NCBI GenBank assembly: GCA_016712525.1
Contig: JADJQX010000007.1
Location: forward strand, 2,046,001 to 2,110,000
Reading direction: 5' to 3'
Source: Myxococcales bacterium
Lineage (GTDB): Bacteria > Myxococcota_A > Polyangia > Polyangiales > Polyangiaceae
Length of the DNA stretch: 64,000 nt
A program made the position numbers and the translations under genes. The notes beneath the pieces are model-generated. The model searched no databases and was not told the origin of the DNA. It worked only from the letters and a program-made list of their open reading frames with translations. Below are positions 27,158 to 36,894 of this stretch, piece by piece. Positions within the stretch are counted from its first letter, which is position 1. Each line of letters opens with the position of its first letter.

Positions 27158-27978
27158 GCGCTCCCCTCGGCGAGAGCCTGCCCCATGAGGACGGGCCCTT
27201 CCTTGGCGACGAAGCGGGAGAACCCCTTTTTCTCGAAGAACACGACGGCCGTGGACCCGAGGTGGAACATGCCGAGCTCGGCGCCTCGCGCGAGGTCGAC
27301 GGAGACGTCGAACGTGCCGTAGGGGACGTCACGCTCGTCGATCCCCGTGACCGTGATGCGCCCCACCACCATCGCCGCCACCATGACGACGGTGACCCGC
27401 CCGTGAGCCTCCGTGTCGATCGCGAGCGCGACGCGACGGTTTCGCACGAAGAGGTTCGGCACGTGGTCGAGGCCGATGGAGTTCACCGGGTAGTAGTCGC
27501 CGGGCATGGAGCGCACGCACACGAGCTTGCCGGCCGCCGGGGAATGCACCCGGTGGTAGTCGCGCGGCGAGAGGTAGACGACACACCCACCGCCACCCAC
27601 ATACCGCTTGGCCTCCGCCGCGTCGCCGACGAGCTCTTCGACACGGTACGGGCGGCCCTTGACCATGTAGAGCGAGTCGGCCGTGACCTCCCCGGGGGAC
27701 TCGAGGCGACCGTCGGACGGCGAAATCCACGTGGACGACGCGAGCGGGCGAGCGCCTTCGCGGAGGCGCCTTGTGAAGAAATGGTCGAAGCTCGACCAAC
27801 GCTCGGGGGACTCGCACTCGTCGAGGGCGACGTCGTACGCGCGGCAATACGCGCCCAAGACGGCCTTTTCGAGCGGGCGCGGCCAGCGAACGTCCGCGAG
27901 ATCTCCCATGATTCGTGTGATCCGTTCGCGCGGGAGCACACGAAGGAGCTGGGCGGACGCGTACGTGAGCGACTTCAT
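27154..27978 (-). CDS. psd: Phosphatidylserine decarboxylase proenzyme
   Basis: 274 residues, close to the bacterial type I length. The enzyme makes phosphatidylethanolamine from phosphatidylserine at the inner membrane. The proenzyme cuts itself at LGST (240-243); Ser242 becomes the pyruvoyl group. Other family marks are SPSDGRL with the catalytic Asp, YHRVHSP with the catalytic His, GALP-like YPVNSIGL, and FDHFFTRRL near the N-terminus. The stop overlaps the methyltransferase start. Upstream, 106 bases separate it from the peptidase gene and include a hairpin (CGACGCC/GGCGTCG at 28025-28043), so it may have its own promoter. Confidence 0.95.
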   Translation of the reverse strand: MKSLTYASAQLLRVLPRERITRIMGDLADVRWPRPLEKAVLGAYCRAYDVALDECESPERWSSFDHFFTRRLREGARPLASSTWISPSDGRLESPGEVTADSLYMVKGRPYRVEELVGDAAEAKRYVGGGGCVVYLSPRDYHRVHSPAAGKLVCVRSMPGDYYPVNSIGLDHVPNLFVRNRRVALAIDTEAHGRVTVVMVAAMVVGRITVTGIDERDVPYGTFDVSVDLARGAELGMFHLGSTAVVFFEKKGFSRFVAKEGPVLMGQALAEGSA

Positions 27979-28084
27979 CGGGGGCGCTTCACCGGGATTT
28001 TCGGAACCGTTTCGTGACGACCCCCGACGCCTTCATGGCGTCGCGGCGAGGGTCCGTGATCCTAACCTTCGCGTTCGTTCCGGG

Positions 28085-29641
28085 TCAATCCAACGTGTAC
28101 GGAGTGACCTTCGCCCGCGCCGCCTCGCAGAGAATGGCCTCGGGGCCCCCTGGGGCGGCCTTCCGGGGGTCGGTTTCGGGGGTGCGGCAGGCGACCTCGG
28201 GGTCGAGCGGGTCCTCTCCGAGGCCGTCGACGAAGGCCGCGGCTGCCCCAGCGCCATCGCCTCGCCCGGCGAGCACCCGACCGCGGAGGGCCCACCACGG
28301 CGCGTGGCTCGTGGTCACGTCCTTGGGCTCGGCGACCAGGGGATAGGCTTCGGCGGCCCGGTTCGAGCCCTCGAGGGCCTTGCCGCGGAGGGCGCGGATG
28401 CCCGGGTCGTCCGCGAGCGCCTCGGAGACCTGGGAGAGCTCGCGGGCCGCCTCGGCCGGGTGACCTTGGGCGAGCAAGAGCTCGGCGAGCCGCACACGTT
28501 CGCGGGCGTCTCCGAGCCCCTTCGGCGGGTGGCCGAGGACCATGGGCCCCGCGGCTGCGGCATCTTTCGGCCGCTTCGCGAGGAACGCGCGCCACTCGAC
28601 GTCCCACGCGGGGAGGTCCTTGCCGCTCACGGCCTTGAGGGCCGCGTCGACCGGGAGCCCGTTCTTCATCGCCTCGAGCAGCTTGGGGAGAGCCGCCGGG
28701 CCGGCCTTGTCGGCAAAATACCGGACGAAGCTCGTGACCTCGGCGAACGCGACCATCGCCGCGTCGGCGCTCGGGAGCATGGCGATGCTCGGCCCGAGCT
28801 TGTCGAGCGGGAGATCGAGCTTTCGTTCGATGCCACGTTGCACGAGCGCCTCGGGCGACGGGCGGTCGTCGAAGGGCGACGGCGGCCTCCAGCGGATCTC
28901 TTCCCGCTTCGCGAGGCCCTCTTGCAGCCAGAGAGGGGCCCGGTCGGCCGACGCGCGCGTGATCGCGAGGTGCGTGAGCTCGTGGGTCACCGTATCGCGC
29001 CAGGTGTACCCGTGCCGCGACGCGCGCGGCGAGAGCAGCGTGACCTTCCCCCACTTGGCGACGGCCACGGTCCCCGTCGTTCGAGCCGACTCGTACGGCA
29101 GGCCGGTCATCGCCGAGAGCGAGAGGTGATCACGGACGACGATGAACCGCGTCGGCTTGGGCCAGTCGACCCCGAGATCCTCGGTGAGCTTCGCGCGGGC
29201 CAGGACGATCGTCTCGACGAGGAGCGGGAACAACGCCACGTCGTGCTCGTCCTGGAATTTGACCTCGATCGCGCGGGCCTCGTCGGTCTTCGTGATCACG
29301 GCGGCCGTGACGCGGGCACACCCTCGCGCCACGTCGGCGAGCTGCCTCGCGTCGTCGTCCGCGGAGAGCTCGCGGCGGCCGAGGAGCGCCACGGCCTCGT
29401 CGCACTCCCCGGTGTAGATCGCGAGCCTCCCCTTGGTGACGGAGACCTCGGGCCGATCCGGATCGGCCCCTTCGAGCTCGCGCTTCGCGTAGTCGAGGTC
29501 GAGCCGCGTCGTGAGCTCGTACGCCCGCTTGGCCTTCTCGACGCTCTCTTGCGCCTCCGCGCGCATCCCCTTGGTCGACACGATGGCGACGACCACGAAG
29601 ATCGACAGGGCGAGCACGAAGGCGCGCTGGGCGAGCGTCAT
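28085..29641 (-). CDS. Peptidase MA-like (gluzincin) metalloprotease, membrane-anchored or exported
   Basis: 518 residues. One N-terminal hydrophobic segment (FVLALSIFVVVAIVS) serves as signal or anchor. Helical TPR-like sequence fills about 30-130. The zinc protease core follows: HELTH at 220-224 provides two His ligands and the catalytic Glu, and WLQEG near 241 supplies the third ligand, as in the peptidase MA/M61-like clan. The C-terminal 200 residues are again TPR-like (LAELLLAQGHPAEAARELS). It probably acts in the periplasm. Start ATG 29641 overlaps the stop of the DUF4175-like gene by ATGA. Confidence 0.85.
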   Translation of the reverse strand: MTLAQRAFVLALSIFVVVAIVSTKGMRAEAQESVEKAKRAYELTTRLDLDYAKRELEGADPDRPEVSVTKGRLAIYTGECDEAVALLGRRELSADDDARQLADVARGCARVTAAVITKTDEARAIEVKFQDEHDVALFPLLVETIVLARAKLTEDLGVDWPKPTRFIVVRDHLSLSAMTGLPYESARTTGTVAVAKWGKVTLLSPRASRHGYTWRDTVTHELTHLAITRASADRAPLWLQEGLAKREEIRWRPPSPFDDRPSPEALVQRGIERKLDLPLDKLGPSIAMLPSADAAMVAFAEVTSFVRYFADKAGPAALPKLLEAMKNGLPVDAALKAVSGKDLPAWDVEWRAFLAKRPKDAAAAGPMVLGHPPKGLGDARERVRLAELLLAQGHPAEAARELSQVSEALADDPGIRALRGKALEGSNRAAEAYPLVAEPKDVTTSHAPWWALRGRVLAGRGDGAGAAAAFVDGLGEDPLDPEVACRTPETDPRKAAPGGPEAILCEAARAKVTPYTLD

Positions 29642-32490
29642 CGGAGGAGCCCCTCGGCGTAACGTTGCACGGCTTCTTTCTGCCTTCCCGCCCCGGGCTG
29701 ACCGAGGCCCCGGAGCACACGTTTCCTGAATTCTTCCGGGCCTTTATGGGCGTCGGCCTTGGGGATCGGCATGGGGTCGTCGGCGGGCTTCTGGCCCCGC
29801 CCTTCCCCTTTGCCCGAGTCTTCGTCCTGCGAGCCGAGCGCGCGCTTCGCGGCCTCGAGGCGCTGCTGGGCGTCCCTCTGGGCCGCTTGTCCACGCTCGG
29901 CGTCCCCTTGTTTGAGCGCCGCGGCGGCCTCCCGCGCGGCGTGCTCGGCCTTCGAAAGCTCGTCGAGGGCGGAGTCGGGCAGCGCCCCCTTGCCCTTCTT
30001 CGCAACGTCCTGCGCCTTGTCGGCGAGGCGCTCTTCTTCGCCGCCCTGCTTGGCCAGGTCGCCACGCGCGCGCTCGGCGGCCTTCTTTTTGAGCTGCGCG
30101 AGCTTCTCTTCGGCCCACTTCACCTCGGGGGCGAGCTTCTTCTGCGCGTCGTCGACCATGTCCTCGGCGGTGCGCGAGCGGCCGAAGCCGCGCATCGCGA
30201 GCTTGCGGGCCTCCTCGAGGGCGCCCTGCGCGTTTTTTCCGCTGGCCACGGCGTCGGCGGCGTTGCCCTCCTCGAGCGAGCGAGCCATCTGCTCCGCGAG
30301 CTCTCGCGCGGCCGCGCCCTTGCTCGTCCACGAGTCGCTGCCGGCGCCGGTCGAGGGCATGCCCGTCACGGCGTTGCGGATGGCCTGCGCGTGTTTCTTG
30401 GCCTCCTCGGCGAGGGCCTTCTTGTCGTCGTCGCTCGCACCCTTGGCGAGCGCTTGATCGACCTTGCCCATCGACTCGGCGTGGTCCGAGGCGAGCGACT
30501 CGAGATCGTGGGCGGCCTCGTCGAACGCCTGCTCGGCGTCGGTGCCCGCGCTGCCCTCGTCCTCGCCGCCACCGCCCTCTCCGCTCGAGGACGCTCCCCC
30601 GCCCGAGCCGCCGCGCGATCCGAAGGACGGGTCGGGGCTCCTCAACCGGACCGCGAGATCCTTCGCGGCGAGCTCGGCGTGGACGAGATCTTGGGCCGCA
30701 CGCGCACGATCCACGCGGAGGAGCGCGCACTCGACGATCTCGCCGAGATCGGCGCCGAGCGCGCCGAGCGTCGCGAGGTGTTTGCCCCCCGCCCGGACGA
30801 CCAAGGTCGCGGCGTCCATGCGGGTCGTGCCCGAGGCGCCCTCGTTCGGTTGGCGGGCCTTGAGCGCCCCGAGGGCCAGATCGTCGGCTCCATCGGCGAG
30901 CTCGCGGGCCACCGATTTCGCGTCGCGCACGGCGAGACCGCGGAGCACCGCGTCGACCACCAAGACCACGCGCTCGTTCGCGACGATCGCGGCGCGACGC
31001 GACTCCACGGTGGGGCGCGCGAGCTCCTTCGCTTCGGCCTCGGCGAGCTTCCGGAGCTGCACACGGACGCGCACCTCGGAGCGGCTCGGCACGCGGAGCC
31101 CCGCGAAGCTCTCCGTGAGCGAGGAGACCTGCGCCTTCGCCGTGGAGGAGAGCTCACGCGCGTCGCTCGCGACGAACGGCTCCTGCCCTTTGTCTCCGTG
31201 CGAGAGTCGGTAGGCGAGGGCCTCGACGTACGCCTTTCTCATCGCGCGGAGCGCCGCGAGCCTTAGCTCCTCGGGCTCCCCCACCTCGGGCGGAACGATC
31301 GTGAACGCCTCGCTCTCGCCCCATTTGGGCCCGGTCACCGGGTCGTTGTCCTTCGCGGCGACCTTCACCTCGACGGGCACGTGGCTCCGCTTGAGGAAGG
31401 CGTCGTGCGGCCGCAAAACGTACCCTCCGGCGTCGGTGCGGGTCTCTCCGTCGAGGCGCGAGAGCACACGCCGCTCTTCGCGTACCCCCGCCCGGAGGAC
31501 GAGATGGACCTCCCTCAGGCCGTGGTCGTCCTCGGCTTTGTAACGTATCGAAATCTCTTGAGAATCCGCGTCCTGAGTGAGGGAGATTCTCCGCGGAGCG
31601 CCCGCCAGGACCACGGTCGGAGGCAGATCGGGGATCGAGGTCACGGCGTTCTTTCGAGGCTCCTCGACGAGCACGTCGCCGAAGCGCGCGGCGACACGGA
31701 GCTCGACCGACTCCGCGAGGGGGTACCGCGCGACGACGTTGCCCGAGCCGTCGTCCACGAAGGGAACCTCGGCCCTCCCGTCCGTCAAGACGAGCCTCCG
31801 CCCGGCGTGCACGGGGCGCCCACGCACCGTCACCAAGGTGCCGCGATGGAGCTCGAGCTCCTCGCCGAGGGCGTCCCGGTGAGGCTCCTTGTGGAGGTAG
31901 TCCGGGGGGCGCGACTCGAGCTCGGCCTCGGCGAGCCACACGAACCCCACGGGGGCGAGCCCATCGCGCGCGGCGAGCACGTTCGCGCCCTCGATGACAC
32001 CGAAGGGGTTGGTCCCGCACGAGCCTGTCGCGAGGAAGCCCGCGACGACGGCCGCGATCGTCAGGTGGTTTCCCTTGCGACGCGCATACCCGAGGACGTC
32101 GGTGTCCGGGATCGCGGCGAGCGAGCGCGCGACGTGCAGCTCGGCGAGCGCCCGCGACGTGCCCGGCTCGTCCCTCTCGAGCAACGAGAGGGACCGGAGC
32201 ACACGCTCGGACGCGGCGGGCGCGGCCTTCCCGAGCACGTCCCGGAGGACACGACGAGGATCGCGGAACCGCGCCTTCGCGACCAGGTGGCGCCCGATCG
32301 CCGCACCCACTCCGGCGACGAGCAACGCCACGGCGCCGAGCCGCGCGGGCAACGTGCCGACCCGGGCGAGCAGGAGCGCGTTCACGAGGACGAGGGCCCC
32401 GAGCGCCAGAGTGAGGCGCATCACCGGTACGCTGAGCGCTTCGCGGTAGCGCGCGACGTGCCGCGCGAGGGCTTGCGGGAGACCGGCCAC
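29638..32490 (-). CDS. DUF4175-like large membrane protein
   Basis: 950 residues. Two hydrophobic segments are near the N-terminus (about 25-60) and another near 145-165, followed by a large extracytoplasmic region. Residues about 290-400 look like beta domains (LPPTVVLAGAPRRISLTQDADSQEISIRY, in blocks). From about 620 the chain is highly charged and helical, with long Ala/Glu/Lys coiled-coil stretches and a Gly/Ser-rich hinge (GSRGGSGGGASSSGEGGGG). This order (two membrane helices, beta part, long helical tail) fits DUF4175, often near MoxR/DUF58 stress genes. The role is not known. It is translationally coupled to the peptidase gene. Confidence 0.8.
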   Translation of the reverse strand: MAGLPQALARHVARYREALSVPVMRLTLALGALVLVNALLLARVGTLPARLGAVALLVAGVGAAIGRHLVAKARFRDPRRVLRDVLGKAAPAASERVLRSLSLLERDEPGTSRALAELHVARSLAAIPDTDVLGYARRKGNHLTIAAVVAGFLATGSCGTNPFGVIEGANVLAARDGLAPVGFVWLAEAELESRPPDYLHKEPHRDALGEELELHRGTLVTVRGRPVHAGRRLVLTDGRAEVPFVDDGSGNVVARYPLAESVELRVAARFGDVLVEEPRKNAVTSIPDLPPTVVLAGAPRRISLTQDADSQEISIRYKAEDDHGLREVHLVLRAGVREERRVLSRLDGETRTDAGGYVLRPHDAFLKRSHVPVEVKVAAKDNDPVTGPKWGESEAFTIVPPEVGEPEELRLAALRAMRKAYVEALAYRLSHGDKGQEPFVASDARELSSTAKAQVSSLTESFAGLRVPSRSEVRVRVQLRKLAEAEAKELARPTVESRRAAIVANERVVLVVDAVLRGLAVRDAKSVARELADGADDLALGALKARQPNEGASGTTRMDAATLVVRAGGKHLATLGALGADLGEIVECALLRVDRARAAQDLVHAELAAKDLAVRLRSPDPSFGSRGGSGGGASSSGEGGGGEDEGSAGTDAEQAFDEAAHDLESLASDHAESMGKVDQALAKGASDDDKKALAEEAKKHAQAIRNAVTGMPSTGAGSDSWTSKGAAARELAEQMARSLEEGNAADAVASGKNAQGALEEARKLAMRGFGRSRTAEDMVDDAQKKLAPEVKWAEEKLAQLKKKAAERARGDLAKQGGEEERLADKAQDVAKKGKGALPDSALDELSKAEHAAREAAAALKQGDAERGQAAQRDAQQRLEAAKRALGSQDEDSGKGEGRGQKPADDPMPIPKADAHKGPEEFRKRVLRGLGQPGAGRQKEAVQRYAEGLLR

Positions 32491-32531
32491 GACGGAACGT
32501 TACCCCTCGCCGGGCGCGCGATCGAGGCGCA

Positions 32532-34136
32532 TCAGTACCCCGCCGAGGGCGTGCCGGGCGCGACGGGGGACGGCGGCACGGGAAACCCGGGGATGACCGG
32601 CACGCTCGGCCAGCCCTGCGGAATGGGGAAGCTCGGCATGACCGACGGCATCGGCGGGAAGACGATCGAAGGCATGGGGGGCGGGGTGGTCCCGGCGTCG
32701 CTGGGGGTGGGGACGGTGGAGGGGGCCCCGCTCGGGCGCGGCGTCGGGGTCTGCGGCTGCGGGGCGAGCAGCGTGGGCACCTGGGGCGAGAGCGGAGGGG
32801 GCGGCGACACGGTCGCGGGGTGAGGGTCCGTAGGGGTAGGTGTAGGGCTGAGTGTGGGGAGCGGCGCCACGGGCACGGAGACGGTCGGCGTGCCGTTGTC
32901 ACTCAGCACGACCGCCGCGGCGATGCCGGCGCCGAGGACGAGGGCCCCGGCGAGGACGGCGCCGAGGAGCCGGTAGGGAGGAGATTTTCGAGGGGGCGAG
33001 CTCGGAGCGGGCGGCGGCGCGTAGGGAGCGGGCGGGGCGGCATACGCGGCAGGCGACGCAGCCGGGAGCGCCGTATGAGCTGGGCTCGGGGCATGGACCG
33101 GGGCGGAGACCTCCCCCATGACGGTGCCGACCTCGGCCCGAGGCGGACGGCTCGCCGCGAGCTCACCCGTCTTCGGATGGGCCGCGAGCACGGCCTCGAT
33201 GGGGGCGCCCATCATGGTGCCCGTCGACACCTTGGAGATCTCGGCGACGCGGTCTTTCGCGATCGCCGAGGCGCGCCCGTCACGCGCGTTCTCGAGCGCG
33301 ATTCGCATCTCGGTCGCGGTCGCGAAGCGGAGCTCACGGCGGAAGGCCATCGCGCGGTGCACGAGCCCGGCGAGCTCGGGCCGCACGGACGGGAGCGCGT
33401 GCACGAGGGGCACCACCTCGCCACGCTCGACCTTGAGCGCGACGATGCGCCCGTCGTCTCCCGCGACGGGCCGAGACCCCGCGAGCATCTCGTAGAGCAT
33501 GACCCCGACGGCGTACACGTCGGCGCGTACGTCGACGGTGTCGGCCGAATACGCCTGCTCGGGCGCCATGTACTCGGCCGTACCCATGAGGACCCCCGCG
33601 ACGGTGAGGTTCTTCGCGCCGACCTCGTCCCGGCGGAGCTTGGCGATGCCGAAGTCGATGAGCTTCAGCACGGGCCGATGGCCGACGTACGTGACGAACA
33701 CGTTCTCGGGCTTGAGGTCGCGGTGCACCACGCCGAGCGCGTGGGCCGCCTCGAGAGCCGACAAAATCTGCCTCGCGTACTCGCACGCAACGGGCTCGTC
33801 GAGCCGACGCGACCTGTCGAGCACCGACGCGAGCGGCTCGCCTTCGAGCAGCTCCATGACCATGAACGCGACCCCCTCGGGGCTGCGCTCGACGTCCATC
33901 ACGTGGACGACGTTCTCGCTGCGGATGCGGGCGGCGACCATGGCCTCTTGGAGGAACCGGTCGATGAGCCCCGGGCGTCGCGCGAGGTCGGCGTGAAGCA
34001 CCTTGACCGCGACGCGTGTGCCGAGCACGAGGTGCGTCGCCTCGAAGACGGCTCCCATCCCCCCTTCGCCGAGCAGGCGAACGAGCTTGTACTTCGATGA
34101 GAGCACGCTTCCTGGGCCGAGCACGGCTCCGTGCAT
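32532..34136 (-). CDS. Transmembrane Ser/Thr protein kinase
   Basis: 534 residues. Complete Hanks kinase: GEGGMGAV loop (23-30), K45 in VAVKVLH, HRDLKPEN (138-145), DFG (161-163), APEQ and the DVRADVYAVGVMLYEM region. A Pro/Ala linker precedes one membrane helix near 385-410 (LLGAVLAGALVLGAGIAAAVVL). The outer tail of about 125 residues is almost only Pro, Ser, Thr and Val (PTLSPTPTPTDPHP), perhaps wall- or envelope-associated. It lies 28 bases after the PH-domain gene and 41 before the DUF4175-like gene in one run, suggesting common expression. Its substrates are unknown. Confidence 0.9.
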   Translation of the reverse strand: MHGAVLGPGSVLSSKYKLVRLLGEGGMGAVFEATHLVLGTRVAVKVLHADLARRPGLIDRFLQEAMVAARIRSENVVHVMDVERSPEGVAFMVMELLEGEPLASVLDRSRRLDEPVACEYARQILSALEAAHALGVVHRDLKPENVFVTYVGHRPVLKLIDFGIAKLRRDEVGAKNLTVAGVLMGTAEYMAPEQAYSADTVDVRADVYAVGVMLYEMLAGSRPVAGDDGRIVALKVERGEVVPLVHALPSVRPELAGLVHRAMAFRRELRFATATEMRIALENARDGRASAIAKDRVAEISKVSTGTMMGAPIEAVLAAHPKTGELAASRPPRAEVGTVMGEVSAPVHAPSPAHTALPAASPAAYAAPPAPYAPPPAPSSPPRKSPPYRLLGAVLAGALVLGAGIAAAVVLSDNGTPTVSVPVAPLPTLSPTPTPTDPHPATVSPPPPLSPQVPTLLAPQPQTPTPRPSGAPSTVPTPSDAGTTPPPMPSIVFPPMPSVMPSFPIPQGWPSVPVIPGFPVPPSPVAPGTPSAGY

Positions 34137-34164
34137 ACCACAAGCCTCGCCTCGGGCTTGCCTC

Positions 34165-35283
34165 TTAGGCGGCGTCGCTCATGGGGGGCGGGAGCGAGGG
34201 GGTGCCCTTCCGCTGGAGCACGGAGAACGCCGTTTCGGCGTCCTCGATTTGGCTGAACACCGGGGTGAGCTCCCCCGTGGCTTGGCCCTCGCCGAACGCG
34301 CCGCTCGCGGCGAGCGCTCGCGCGCGAGGGCCATCGAGGACGAGGAAGAGATCGTCGTGGCGGCGCGCCGGCGCGGTGATGACGTAGGCGATGCACCTAC
34401 GATCCAAGGACAGCTCCTCGTTCCCGCGGCGAATGAGCACCCGCCGGTTCGTCACGAAATACCGGGTCGCCCTCGCGAGCCTCGCGGGCTCGATCCAAGC
34501 GCCGTAGGCGACCACGAGCGCCATGCCGACCGTGAGGAGCGCCCCGATGGCCACCGAGACGACGAGCAAGACGAGCACGGCGGGAGCCAGCGCGTGGAGC
34601 TTCAAGACCTTGAGCACCGCGGGCACGGAGCCGGAGATGGCGCGCGCGGCCACGAGCGCGAGGACGAACGCGATCGCCGCCGACACCCCTCGCCGCGCGG
34701 TCCACGTCGATGCGACGGGTGTGCCCGACCACAGCACACGCTCGCCCTCTTCGAGCCGCTGCGCGAGCGGGCGCTCTCCGTCACCCAAGGGGGTGGCCAC
34801 GGCGACGCCGCGGATGCGGGCCCAGAGCTTGTCGGGGCTGTCGACGTCGACGAGGGTCAGTGTGAGGGTTCGTCGAAGCGCGCCGGTCGGGACGGCCCGC
34901 ACCAGCACGAGGTCTCCGGTGCCAGGGGCTTCGGGGCTCCAACGGATGACGGCGTAGCTGATACCGTGGCGGTCGATGGTGCGGCGGAACGCTCCGCGCC
35001 GCACGATCACGTGCCCGTCGGTGACGAGGTACTCGAGCTTCTGCCGGTAGATGCGAGGCCCCTGCCACGCCGCGAGCGCGAGGGTCGCGCACCACGCGGC
35101 GAACGCGATCGTACCTCCGGCGCTCGCGTGGAGCCCGAGCTGCGCGACCGCAGCGAACCCCACCGACATGACCGACGCGAGCGCAAAACCGATCGCGACG
35201 AGGCGTGAGCCCCGCGGAGAGCTGCGCCCGGTCGGCCGACCGGACCAGACGATGGATTCTCCGAAGAGCGAGTCGCGGGGCAT
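34165..35283 (-). CDS. Membrane protein with two bacterial PH-like domains (internal duplication)
   Basis: 372 residues from ATG 35283, which has GGAG a few bases upstream. The chain is two copies of one module: an IVWSG(R/T)P-like opening, two membrane helices, then a PH-like beta domain with (Y/F)(L/F)VT(D/N)xxVxxRRG. Copy one holds EYLVTDGHVIVRRGAFRR and copy two RYFVTNRRVLIRRGNEE. The pattern matches the YdbS/YdbT bacterial PH (bPH2) proteins of the inner membrane, whose role is unclear though some affect envelope stress or toxin resistance. It is followed by a kinase gene after 28 bases. Confidence 0.8.
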   Translation of the reverse strand: MPRDSLFGESIVWSGRPTGRSSPRGSRLVAIGFALASVMSVGFAAVAQLGLHASAGGTIAFAAWCATLALAAWQGPRIYRQKLEYLVTDGHVIVRRGAFRRTIDRHGISYAVIRWSPEAPGTGDLVLVRAVPTGALRRTLTLTLVDVDSPDKLWARIRGVAVATPLGDGERPLAQRLEEGERVLWSGTPVASTWTARRGVSAAIAFVLALVAARAISGSVPAVLKVLKLHALAPAVLVLLVVSVAIGALLTVGMALVVAYGAWIEPARLARATRYFVTNRRVLIRRGNEELSLDRRCIAYVITAPARRHDDLFLVLDGPRARALAASGAFGEGQATGELTPVFSQIEDAETAFSVLQRKGTPSLPPPMSDAA

Positions 35284-35401
35284 CGGGCTCCGACCACGCG
35301 CGCAAAAGACGCGCGGTTCGATCAAGTGTGAGTCGTCGCCCTCCCCGTGTAAAGGCCCGGGGAAGGCCGACCCAGCGCCGAATGCGGCGGCGCCGCGGCC
35401 C

Positions 35402-36451
35402 TCAGGTCGGGAGGGCGCGCGCGTCGTTTCGGGGCGTCGGACCGCGAGCGTGCGCACTTCGCACGAGAAGGTCGCAGAGTGTAGGAAGGGAGAGCCCGGC
35501 CACCCCCGCAGCTTCGGGGAAGAGGCTCGTCGCCGTGAAGCCCGGCAGCGTGTTGACCTCGAGGAGCGTGATGGCGTCCGGAGCCGCGACGTCGCCGACG
35601 ACGAAATCGACCCGGCAGAGATCCCGCACACCGAGCGCCAGGTGGGCGCGGCGCGCGACGTCCCGGACGCTCTCGAGCACGTGCGGCGGCAGCGCGGCGG
35701 GGCACACGTGGTGGCTGCGCCCTGGAGCGTACCGGGCCTCGTACGTGTAGAAGGCGTCACCTGGAGCCACGATCTCGGTCGGCGGAAAGGCGAACGGCCC
35801 GTCGGCGTCGGCGATCGGGCCGACCTTCGCGAGGCGACGCACGTCCGGATGGAGGTCGAGCACGCCGCACGTCACCTCGCGCCCCTTCGCGAAATGCTCC
35901 ACGAGGGCAGCGCTGTCGACCGCGAGCGCACCTTCGATGGCGCGCGCCACGTCGGCGACCGTGCCGCCCTCGTCGATGCGGGCGACGCCGATGGCCGAGC
36001 CGTTGGCGGCGGGCTTCACCACGAGGCGCGAGCCGACCTCGCGGAGCGCCCTCTCGGCGACGAGCGCCGCCGGTCCGTCCTCACGACGGACGACGAGCCC
36101 ACGCGCGAGAGGGAGCCCGGCCGCCGCGAACGCGAGCTTGGCCATGGGTTTGCTCATCGCGAGGGCGCTGGCGAGCACGTTCGCGCCCACGTAGGGGACA
36201 CCACACACTTCCATGACACCTTGGAGGCACCCGTCCTCGCCGAACGCCCCGTGGGTGATGGGGAAGACGACGTCGAAGGCCCCCTCGCGGAGCCCTTCGG
36301 CCGTTCGAGCGTCGAGCTCGATCGGGGTCACGGCGTGACCGCTCGCGCGGAGGGCCGCCTCGATCGTCGCGGCCGAGGCCCGGCTCACGTTGGCTTCGCT
36401 CGAAGGCCCCCCCGACACGACGGCGACGCGCAGCGCCTCGCGCGCGCTCAC
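35402..36451 (-). CDS. ddl: D-alanine--D-alanine ligase
   Basis: 349 residues from GTG 36451, overlapping the stop of the deaminase gene (GTGA). An ATP-grasp enzyme that joins two D-Ala for peptidoglycan precursors. Seen are VVSGGPSSEANVS near the N-terminus, THGAFGEDGCLQG (family HG.yGEDG), MSKPMAK, the ATP-grasp LVVKPAANGSAIGV, CRVDFVV and the metal/substrate end EVNTLPGFTATSLFP. Length and motif order are normal. ATG starts much further upstream would run through the deaminase in another frame and are not used. Its place before PH-domain and kinase genes hints at an envelope-related unit. Confidence 0.93.
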   Translation of the reverse strand: MSAREALRVAVVSGGPSSEANVSRASAATIEAALRASGHAVTPIELDARTAEGLREGAFDVVFPITHGAFGEDGCLQGVMEVCGVPYVGANVLASALAMSKPMAKLAFAAAGLPLARGLVVRREDGPAALVAERALREVGSRLVVKPAANGSAIGVARIDEGGTVADVARAIEGALAVDSAALVEHFAKGREVTCGVLDLHPDVRRLAKVGPIADADGPFAFPPTEIVAPGDAFYTYEARYAPGRSHHVCPAALPPHVLESVRDVARRAHLALGVRDLCRVDFVVGDVAAPDAITLLEVNTLPGFTATSLFPEAAGVAGLSLPTLCDLLVRSAHARGPTPRNDARALPT

Positions 36452-36894
36452 GGGCGCCCCCCGGCCGACGAGAGGTCGACGAGCTCGAGGCCGAGCTTCT
36501 GCGAAAACTCGAAGATCTTCGGGTCGCGGTAGAACTCGCCGAACACGATACGCACGATGCCCGCGTTCACGATGAGACGGAAGCAGCCCCAGCAGGGAGA
36601 GGCCGTCACGTAGATGGTGGAGCCCTCGATCCGCACGCCGTTTCGCGCGGCCTGGACGATGGCGTTCGCCTCGGCGTGGACGGTCCGCACGCAGTGCCCG
36701 TCCTCCATGAGGTGTCCCTCGTCGTCGCAGTGGGCGAGGCCTCGGAGCGAGCCGTTGTAGCCCGTCGCCAGGATGCTGCGCTCGCGCACGATCACCGCAC
36801 CGACGTGCTTGCGGTCGCACGTGGCGCGGGTCGCGACCTCGTGCGCGATGTTCATGAAGTACTCGTCCCAGGATGCGCGGGGATGGTCGGCCAC
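36448..36894 (-). CDS. dCMP deaminase (ComEB-like)
   Basis: 148 residues, a usual length. The zinc cytidine-deaminase fold shows HAEANAI (His ligand and catalytic Glu) and PCWGC (two Cys ligands), with TCDRKHVGAVIV and TGYNGSLRG near the N-terminus as in dCMP deaminases. The enzyme turns dCMP to dUMP, the precursor for thymidylate. The N-terminus (SWDEYFMNIAHEVATRATC) is the classic ComEB/dCMP deaminase start. It is the first gene before ddl, overlapping it by 4 bases. The pairing has no metabolic logic beyond co-expression. Confidence 0.92.
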   Translation of the reverse strand: MADHPRASWDEYFMNIAHEVATRATCDRKHVGAVIVRERSILATGYNGSLRGLAHCDDEGHLMEDGHCVRTVHAEANAIVQAARNGVRIEGSTIYVTASPCWGCFRLIVNAGIVRIVFGEFYRDPKIFEFSQKLGLELVDLSSAGGRP

